From the NCBI RefSeq assembly GCF_004332295.1, contig NZ_RXLP01000021.1:62001-126000 (forward strand): a DNA stretch of 64,000 nucleotides, read 5' to 3'. Made by a program: the position numbers and the translations under genes. The notes under the pieces were generated by a model. The model was not told the origin of the DNA. It made no database searches and saw only the letters and a program-made list of their open reading frames with translations. This DNA comes from Alloscardovia theropitheci (GTDB lineage Bacteria; Actinomycetota; Actinomycetes; Actinomycetales; Bifidobacteriaceae). This document shows, in pieces, positions 58,473 through 64,000 of the stretch (its first letter is position 1; every line of letters begins with the position of its first letter).

Positions 58473-60110
58473 ATGATGACAACACGAGATATGAGGACCC
58501 TTACTCCCCTGACCCTGTCCGAGCAGGAGCTTCACGACAAACCCGTGAGCGAGGGCACAGTCAGTATGCCTACTATTCTGCCTGCCTTGTCGGCTCGACA
58601 GTTAGCGTTGCTTGATGTACTCGAAACGACAGACGCTACTGTGGATATCGCACCCAAGGGGCTTACACGCAGGCTTAAGAAAGCACGCAAAACAACCCTC
58701 AAGCAGATGGAGACGGATCATAAGATCCTGATGAAAGCGTTACATGAGAAAAAACACGTAACTACGTCTAATGCTGAGTTGGAGCGGGATAAGAATATTC
58801 TTCACTCGTTGGGTGTGGGCAGTGGTTTTATGACGCGTGCTAAGAGTACGATCCCGTGGCATTCCACCAGTATTTCCTCCTCAAGCGTCTTGAATCCTAT
58901 CTTGACGCATGGGTCAAGCCGTTTGTCGGGGCCTCTTCTTGGTGTGGATGCGATTAATGGTGTCCCGTTCCATTACGATGCGTGGGCACCCTATAAGGCG
59001 GGTATGGTCACATCCGTGAACGGGATGATTGCGGGCATGATGGGTTCGGGTAAGAGTATGTGTATGAAAACCCTCGCATTGCGCGAAATCTCTTACGGGC
59101 GACATGTCATTATTGAGGGTGATCCGAAAACGGAGTGGGCGCGTATCGCTCACACTGTTGGCGGACAGGTCATTAGCGCGGGAAACGGCGCCTACTTGAA
59201 CCCGTTGGATACGGGTGTTAAACCCGACGCCTACACGGATGATGAATGGAAGCAAGAAGTGATTACTTTACGAGTCAACGCGTTACGTTCTCTCGCGTCT
59301 GCTATCCGCCCTGACACTCCCCTAAGCATGGCGGAGCAAGCTACCATAGACTCGCTGACCCGTGTGGTCTCTACCATGTATGAGCAACCTACCATTACTC
59401 ATATTGTGTCTTTCCTTGACAGTGATCAAGCGCAGGACATGATTGTCAAAGGGTTAAATAAAACCGCGTTAGCAGACACGATTTTGAATCTGATTTTGAT
59501 TTTTAATCGTATGGTCGATGGCGCCTTGAAAGGTGCATTCGAAAAGACGAGCACAGTGTCTATTGACCCGTCGAAACCACTCATCGTCTTCGACACCGGT
59601 AGCATCGATGACACCGATGAGGTGAAAAAGGCTATGTATACGGCAGCAATGAGTGCCGCTATAGACCGGTTATGCTACACGCGAGACGGTATCTTCCGCC
59701 TCGTCATCGCGGAAGAAGGATGGAGCCTGTTGTCTAACCCGGAGCTGGTGGTGGGGTGGGATAAACGTATGCGTTTATCCGGTGAATTCGGTGTCTCCAA
59801 CTGGCTGCTTATCCACGAACTCACTGACCTCGATGCGTTCGCCAACAAAGGCACAGCCTTGAGGCAGATGATTGAGGGGATCCTCACGAAGAGCGAAACC
59901 ATGATCCTCTATAGACAGTCATCGAACAGTCGCGAAGCTCTCTCGCACCTCATCCCCGACATTACAGCCGAAGAATTGGACGTCATCGATAAGCTCACCC
60001 AAGGCGTCGGCTTATGGAGGGTCGGGTCAACCCTACGTCAAGCGGTTCACCCGATCGTGAGCCAATCAGGCTACGACCTGTTTAATACGTCCGCCGGACG
60101 TGCCGGATAA
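58473..60110 (+). CDS. VirB4-type conjugation ATPase
   Basis: This 545-residue cytoplasmic ATPase powers assembly of the transfer channel. Walker A GMMGSGKS lies near residue 190, followed by IIEGDPKTEW. Walker B is LVIAEEGWSLL near 412, and a C-terminal RQSSNSREAL-type block follows. It is shorter than Gram-negative VirB4 because the N-terminal domain is reduced; the missing part may be the preceding SCO6880-like protein. GGTGG lies before the ATG. Confidence 0.88.
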   Translation: MMTTRDMRTLTPLTLSEQELHDKPVSEGTVSMPTILPALSARQLALLDVLETTDATVDIAPKGLTRRLKKARKTTLKQMETDHKILMKALHEKKHVTTSNAELERDKNILHSLGVGSGFMTRAKSTIPWHSTSISSSSVLNPILTHGSSRLSGPLLGVDAINGVPFHYDAWAPYKAGMVTSVNGMIAGMMGSGKSMCMKTLALREISYGRHVIIEGDPKTEWARIAHTVGGQVISAGNGAYLNPLDTGVKPDAYTDDEWKQEVITLRVNALRSLASAIRPDTPLSMAEQATIDSLTRVVSTMYEQPTITHIVSFLDSDQAQDMIVKGLNKTALADTILNLILIFNRMVDGALKGAFEKTSTVSIDPSKPLIVFDTGSIDDTDEVKKAMYTAAMSAAIDRLCYTRDGIFRLVIAEEGWSLLSNPELVVGWDKRMRLSGEFGVSNWLLIHELTDLDAFANKGTALRQMIEGILTKSETMILYRQSSNSREALSHLIPDITAEELDVIDKLTQGVGLWRVGSTLRQAVHPIVSQSGYDLFNTSAGRAG

Positions 60111-60160
60111 GACAGTAACGCTATAAATATTCATACTATTTTTAGAAAGGGAACACATAA

Positions 60161-62041
60161 ATGGATAGTCAGCCTCGTCGTATCGGCATCGATATCACTA
60201 CACGCACGGAAACTAATAAGGCAGACAAGCAAGCAATACTCGCCTTATGGGATAGGTTTTTATCAACGAATATCGGGTTTTTCCTGTTGGAGCATACGAG
60301 TGTTATTCGTACGTTTGCTCGCTCTGAAGCCACGTTTGTTACGTATATCGCGCCCGGAGCTATCAGTTTCCTCATCGGTTTCTTTTTACTGATCATTCGC
60401 AATATAATCTTCGGGTTATTATTCCTCATGGCAGGGTTCGCGCTCTTGATTGTGGGTGGTATCCTGTTTTGGGCGTATTTTAAGAGCGAACAACGCTACC
60501 GCGATGACCTGATCACCAGGAAAGAACTGTTGAATCAGCATGACGTGGTCGAATACGTCTCCGCGCAAACCCTCTCAGCTGCAGCCGACCACGTACTCCC
60601 CGAATTCCGTGCCAACGGGTGGCCAGCTCATCAGCCTATCCCCGCCAGGTGGATGGGAATCAGTATCGGTACCTGTCACGGGGTCAACACGTGGGCATCA
60701 AGCGAGCAACCCCTGTATGTGTTAGGTCCAGCGCGTAGTGGTAAAACCACGAGCGTGGTTATCCCGTTGATTATGGAAGCACCCGGAGCAGTCGTCGCCA
60801 CATCATCCCGACGGGATATTATCGATGCCACCTATAGTTTTAAACGTGACGGGTGGCAGGTGACGAACCGGTATCAAAACACTCCCGCCACAATAAATAA
60901 CAGCAAACCATTAACAGGACGTGCTGGATCCTGTTACCTGTTTGACCCGATGAATGTCGCAGGAAGCGACAACCCTCATACCGATCCAACCTTGCCTCCG
61001 CGGTTGAATTGGAATCCTATCACCTTATGCGCTAACCCAGTGATAGCGCGTGCGTGTGCGGAAACTATGGTGAACACGGTAGGAATTCAAGGCGATAACA
61101 AGAGTTGGGCTAACGCCGCCATCGATATCGTCCAAGGACTCCTGTTAGCCGCCGGGTTAGAAAACAAAACATTAACCGACGTGTATGAATGGTCGTCTAA
61201 TACGCAATCATGTCAAACAGCCGCTAGGATCCTTCGCAACCATCCAGAGAATCCTACAGCAGGCTTGTGGGCGATGCATATCGAACAACTCATCGGCGAA
61301 GACACACGTATTAGCAGTAGCAAAATGATAGGAGTGACCGGAGCATTCAGTAGCTTGTCTTTGCAACAGGTGAGGGATGCGGTCACACCTGACCCAACGA
61401 GACCTGTATTAAGCGTGGATGAGTTTGTTCAAAGCACGGATACCATTTATCTGCTCTCACCATTGCGCCCCTCCTCAGGGGCAAGTGCTGCGGGGGCGGG
61501 TGTGTTCATGACCATGTTCCTGACCCAAGTTAGGGATGCTGCGCGTCGTATCGCTCCTACCAAGCTTGGCGGACGCCTCCAGCCTCCGTTGACCCTGGTG
61601 TTGGATGAGATTGCTAATATAGAACCATGGCAAGAACTACCCCAACTCTTTACCGCGGGTACCGGGGAAGGAATCTGGCCATGCGCGTTCTTCCAATCCA
61701 GAAAACAAGCAGAAGACGCCTACGGGAAAGCAGAAGGACAAATGTGGGAATCCTCGAACAAACTCATCATGGGCGGTTTAAGCATCGACACCGAACTCAG
61801 GGAAATAAGCCTGCTCACCGGGCATAGACTCGTCCAGCACACCGACGACTCCTACAACACCAACGGCAGCCTATTCATGGGAGGATCTACATCAACAAGA
61901 AGTGATAAAGTCGCTGTCCTTGAACCCGACGAAGTACGACGCCTACCCTACGGGAACGCACTGAACTTGCATACGTCGCATCGTCCAGGATTTATCCACC
62001 TGATCCCCTTCTGGCAACGCGGCTACCAACCCATCCAATAA
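60161..62041 (+). CDS. Type IV coupling protein (VirD4/TraG family)
   Basis: This 626-residue membrane ATPase brings the relaxase-DNA complex to the channel. Two membrane helices lie near 65-110 (GAISFLIGFFLLIIRNIIFGLLFLMAG...). Walker A is GPARSGKTT near 190 and Walker B LTLVLDEIANIEPW near 475. The arginine-finger region FQSRKQAEDAYG follows. A Shine-Dalgarno (AAAGGG) is present. Its presence implies a relaxase elsewhere on the element, not in this window. Confidence 0.9.
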   Translation: MDSQPRRIGIDITTRTETNKADKQAILALWDRFLSTNIGFFLLEHTSVIRTFARSEATFVTYIAPGAISFLIGFFLLIIRNIIFGLLFLMAGFALLIVGGILFWAYFKSEQRYRDDLITRKELLNQHDVVEYVSAQTLSAAADHVLPEFRANGWPAHQPIPARWMGISIGTCHGVNTWASSEQPLYVLGPARSGKTTSVVIPLIMEAPGAVVATSSRRDIIDATYSFKRDGWQVTNRYQNTPATINNSKPLTGRAGSCYLFDPMNVAGSDNPHTDPTLPPRLNWNPITLCANPVIARACAETMVNTVGIQGDNKSWANAAIDIVQGLLLAAGLENKTLTDVYEWSSNTQSCQTAARILRNHPENPTAGLWAMHIEQLIGEDTRISSSKMIGVTGAFSSLSLQQVRDAVTPDPTRPVLSVDEFVQSTDTIYLLSPLRPSSGASAAGAGVFMTMFLTQVRDAARRIAPTKLGGRLQPPLTLVLDEIANIEPWQELPQLFTAGTGEGIWPCAFFQSRKQAEDAYGKAEGQMWESSNKLIMGGLSIDTELREISLLTGHRLVQHTDDSYNTNGSLFMGGSTSTRSDKVAVLEPDEVRRLPYGNALNLHTSHRPGFIHLIPFWQRGYQPIQ

Positions 62042-62093
62042 AATCCCTTTAACCCCTTTAGTCTTTTATAATTTTGTAAGAAGTTGATTTATC

Positions 62094-62849
62094 ATGACAC
62101 ATATCACACAAAAAATTACTACCTGGGCCATAAGCCATAAAATCCTTGCTACCATTGCAGCACTCACTACTATCGCTGTTATCTGGGGTGGATACTTCAT
62201 CATCCAACACGCCTACACCACCCCCACAATCACAATCCAAGCTTCAGCACAAAAGAAAACCCCACCAAAAACAACCACCCCACACACCGCATTGATGTCC
62301 AACACAGACAAACTCCACCAAAAAGCAAGCGAACTCAGCAAACAATGGTCTACAACATTAGCCTCTAAGCCAAGTCCAATACTTACTGATACTATGGCAG
62401 ACATACTCAATATGGATGTTGCTAAGTCTGCTGCACCTATGGATCAAGTCGATGCTGATCTCAATACTGCCATCCAAGAAGCACTCCACTACAATAAACC
62501 ACTCACTGACAAAGAACTAGAAGCGCAACTTACTCATTTAATTAATGTAAGTAATAAATATATTAGTCAAATGTATACAGGCGCTAACGCAGTAATGGTT
62601 ACATATATTGAAGATAAAATCTCATCTGACCCTCATATGATTAACACGATGAAGGAACTCGGCGGTTACCCTCAATCATGCCTTGCCTTAGAAGATTTAG
62701 CCAAGCAATTTAATCTCGACACAAGCAAAAAAGACACCCCTGAATTATTTAATTTTATGTCGAATTGGTATCAGAAGTATCAGAAGCAGCATGAACAGTG
62801 TATTAGCGATATGACTATTGATCAACAAGTCGCACTACAAGACCGATAA
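62094..62849 (+). CDS. Membrane-anchored protein of unknown function
   Basis: This 251-residue protein has one N-terminal helix (ILATIAALTTIAVIWGGYFII, about 18-38), a Thr/Pro/Lys linker and a helical extracytoplasmic domain. Base composition is clearly more AT-rich than in the preceding transfer genes, so this is probably the start of the cargo or a later acquisition. The AAGAAG Shine-Dalgarno is weak. No family was recognised. Confidence 0.55.
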   Translation: MTHITQKITTWAISHKILATIAALTTIAVIWGGYFIIQHAYTTPTITIQASAQKKTPPKTTTPHTALMSNTDKLHQKASELSKQWSTTLASKPSPILTDTMADILNMDVAKSAAPMDQVDADLNTAIQEALHYNKPLTDKELEAQLTHLINVSNKYISQMYTGANAVMVTYIEDKISSDPHMINTMKELGGYPQSCLALEDLAKQFNLDTSKKDTPELFNFMSNWYQKYQKQHEQCISDMTIDQQVALQDR

Positions 62850-62872
62850 ACCATTTATGTAAGGAAACTATT

Positions 62873-63430
62873 ATGGTGTTACTTGACCCTTTTCACTCAC
62901 CATTACTCGATACTGATCCCGAGTATCGAAGTGTGTTGTACGCACCATTCGACTGGTACAATCCTGACAATGCGGAGTATGTGGAAACACGCATATGGGT
63001 AGTTGTTCGTTTCACAGACTGGCTATGCATGGTCAACCCTCAACTTGATGAGAATCTCCCATCCTGCTGGACAAGCCACGCATGGCTCATCCTGACCATG
63101 GACGCGTTATACATGAAATACATACAAACCCAGGAGCCCGACCACGACATGCGCGCCCCCTACGAATGGATTACCGCCGTCCAATCAACTATTGATCAGA
63201 TCCGTTCCTGGGCAAACACCACCAACCACCACGGAGCAAACCCGTGCCCAAACCCCGACGACACCTACAGTGCACACCGCATCCACCGACGCACTACTGA
63301 GGAGTCTAACGGGTATAAAACTGACCACAACTACATCTTCCCCACCAACCCACTCACCACGCAAACACTCATCGACCACCTGACTACAAGCCTCACCCTT
63401 GAAAACATCGATGAGAATACGGTACACTAA
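62873..63430 (+). CDS. Unknown protein, possibly DUF4913-like
   Basis: This 185-residue soluble protein is rich in Trp and aromatic residues. The stretch LPSCWTSHAWLILTMDALYMKYI (about 61-83) is like the C-W-x-H...L-x-x-LW pattern of the DUF4913 family, common in actinobacterial mobile elements; this match is only by eye. AAGGAAA precedes the ATG, 23 bp after the previous gene. A small hairpin (GAAGAAAAAT / ATTTTTCTTC) follows the stop at 63437-63460. Confidence 0.5.
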   Translation: MVLLDPFHSPLLDTDPEYRSVLYAPFDWYNPDNAEYVETRIWVVVRFTDWLCMVNPQLDENLPSCWTSHAWLILTMDALYMKYIQTQEPDHDMRAPYEWITAVQSTIDQIRSWANTTNHHGANPCPNPDDTYSAHRIHRRTTEESNGYKTDHNYIFPTNPLTTQTLIDHLTTSLTLENIDENTVH

Positions 63431-63476
63431 AACACGGAAGAAAAATCCTCATTTTTCTTCTATCCCTCTTAATAAG

Positions 63477-63511
63477 AGTGTCCTCGACTAAACCCATTAG
63501 TCGAGGACACT
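63477..63511. terminator. Bidirectional terminator between convergent genes
   Basis: A perfect 14-bp stem (63477-63490 with 63498-63511, 7-nt loop) lies between the plus-strand unknown gene and the minus-strand SLATT gene. An AATTT repeat (63516-63532) follows. Confidence 0.7.
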
Positions 63512-63540
63512 ACTTAATTTAATTTAATTTAATCTGATTA

Positions 63541-64000
63541 TTATCTTTTATCCTGCTGGCATCTTATGAATGTCAGCATTCTTAGTTGGACAGGGAGTAA
63601 TAAGTCAATTTCTGTATCTGTAAAGTATTGGTATTCTTCATCTTTGAGCATATTTCGAGCAGTTTGGTAGGCTTTATTGTTTGTTCGTGGAGCCTCTTTG
63701 TATATCGTGGATAGCTGTTGTATGAGAGTATCTCGTTTTTGACAGATAGTTTTGTCGTCTAGTTCGCGAAAATCAGTGAGGAGAGTTAGATATTTTTCGC
63801 GTATTTCCCATAACTCATGTATGGCTTTTTCATGGCGAAGAATGTCCTCCGATAGGTTCGTATCTTTAAAATACAGATTTAAAGCCAATAATAATGCTGT
63901 AGTGATACTTGCCGTTACTGTAAGCCAATATTTATTCGTGATCAGATTGGTAAGGACTCCTACGGTTGATATTGACGACAAGATAATTTGAGCAGTCTTT
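63541..64000 (-). CDS. SLATT-family two-helix membrane effector, 5' end outside the window
   Basis: The visible C-terminal 153 codons run open to the window edge, and no start with a Shine-Dalgarno is seen, so the N-terminus lies beyond 64000. Two membrane helices (IILSSISTVGVLTNLI and YWLTVTASITTALLLALNLYF) are followed by a conserved helical domain: LHELWEIREKYLTLLTDF-like, RDTLIQQLSTIYKEAPRTNNKAY, E-x-LLP-x-x-LR. This matches my memory of SLATT proteins, probably family 5. SLATT proteins are predicted membrane-pore effectors found with nucleotidyltransferase, SLOG or reverse-transcriptase genes in anti-phage loci. The partner would be at the right of the edge. Confidence 0.65.
   Translation of the reverse strand, partial: KTAQIILSSISTVGVLTNLITNKYWLTVTASITTALLLALNLYFKDTNLSEDILRHEKAIHELWEIREKYLTLLTDFRELDDKTICQKRDTLIQQLSTIYKEAPRTNNKAYQTARNMLKDEEYQYFTDTEIDLLLPVQLRMLTFIRCQQDKR

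Larger units (their letters stand above)
42675..64000. mobile_element. Integrative conjugative element, left end at tRNA-fMet, right end outside the window
   Basis: From about 42.8 kb the sequence becomes more GC-rich with different codon use. It carries a prim-pol replication protein, ParA/ParB, repeated palindromes and a near-complete Gram-positive conjugation set (VirB1-like, pilin-like, VirB6, SCO6880, VirB4, VirD4), then AT-rich cargo. Integration beside a tRNA 3' end is typical. No integrase, relaxase or second attachment site is visible, so the right part lies beyond 64000. The exact left boundary is inferred. Confidence 0.85.

Noticed and set aside
42675-64000. Prophage rather than conjugative element
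   Set aside because: No capsid, tail, terminase or lysis genes are present; VirB4, VirB6, VirD4 and SCO6880-like proteins show conjugation. The wall hydrolase is a VirB1-type component.

Overview
The window looks like chromosome from a low-GC member of the Bifidobacteriaceae, Gardnerella-like by gene content and base composition. This is inferred from the complete actinobacterial set of gpmA, menA, lysS, nucS, nrdH and the atpBEFHAGDC order, from LAxTG surface anchors and from the sugar-uptake genes; no search was run. An integrated mobile element starts next to an initiator tRNA at about 42.6 kb and runs off the right edge.

Core, 1-42.6 kb. A DEAD-box RNA helicase (minus) is followed by two paralogous LAxTG-anchored surface proteins. 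The second carries five MucBP repeats and is split by a one-base deletion. Then come gpmA-menA, lysS, tRNA-Arg(CCG), a CYTH-domain protein, a thioredoxin-fold/TPR protein, a lipoprotein/membrane-protein pair, an FKBP isomerase lipoprotein, nrdH, the mismatch endonuclease nucS, an AbiEi/DUF559-like protein, the ATP synthase operon, metA (with the acetyl-CoA-type Glu), a small secreted-peptide/4TM pair whose first gene is out of frame at an A7 tract, a sugar ABC transporter behind a LacI-type operator, an autoinhibited Fic protein, and a glycan cluster (ROK kinase, GH2, GH43, MFS, AraC). Six copies of a 70-105 bp intergenic element with TTTTTTGCAT / ATGCAAAAAA inverted ends lie between 7.8 and 20.9 kb.

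Mobile element, about 42.7 kb to the right edge. It is more GC-rich and has different codon use. In order: a triple-HTH protein with a palindromic in-frame insert, a protein with a sigma-region-2-like stretch, a prim-pol-like replication protein (minus), a putative origin/centromere with the palindrome ATCGATATCGAT, parA-parB, three proteins of unknown function, and a Gram-positive-type conjugation machine: NlpC/P60 plus lysozyme-like hydrolase, two pilin-like proteins, TrbL/VirB6, SCO6880-like, VirB4 and VirD4/T4CP. More AT-rich cargo follows and ends at the edge with a SLATT-family two-membrane-helix protein, typical of anti-phage effector loci. No integrase or relaxase is visible; both are presumably to the right.

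How the element may work: prim-pol and ParAB would maintain the excised or replicating form, and the T4SS genes would transfer it. The same roughly 45 bp palindrome module precedes parAB and the pilin genes, which suggests that replication/partition and transfer are under shared control.
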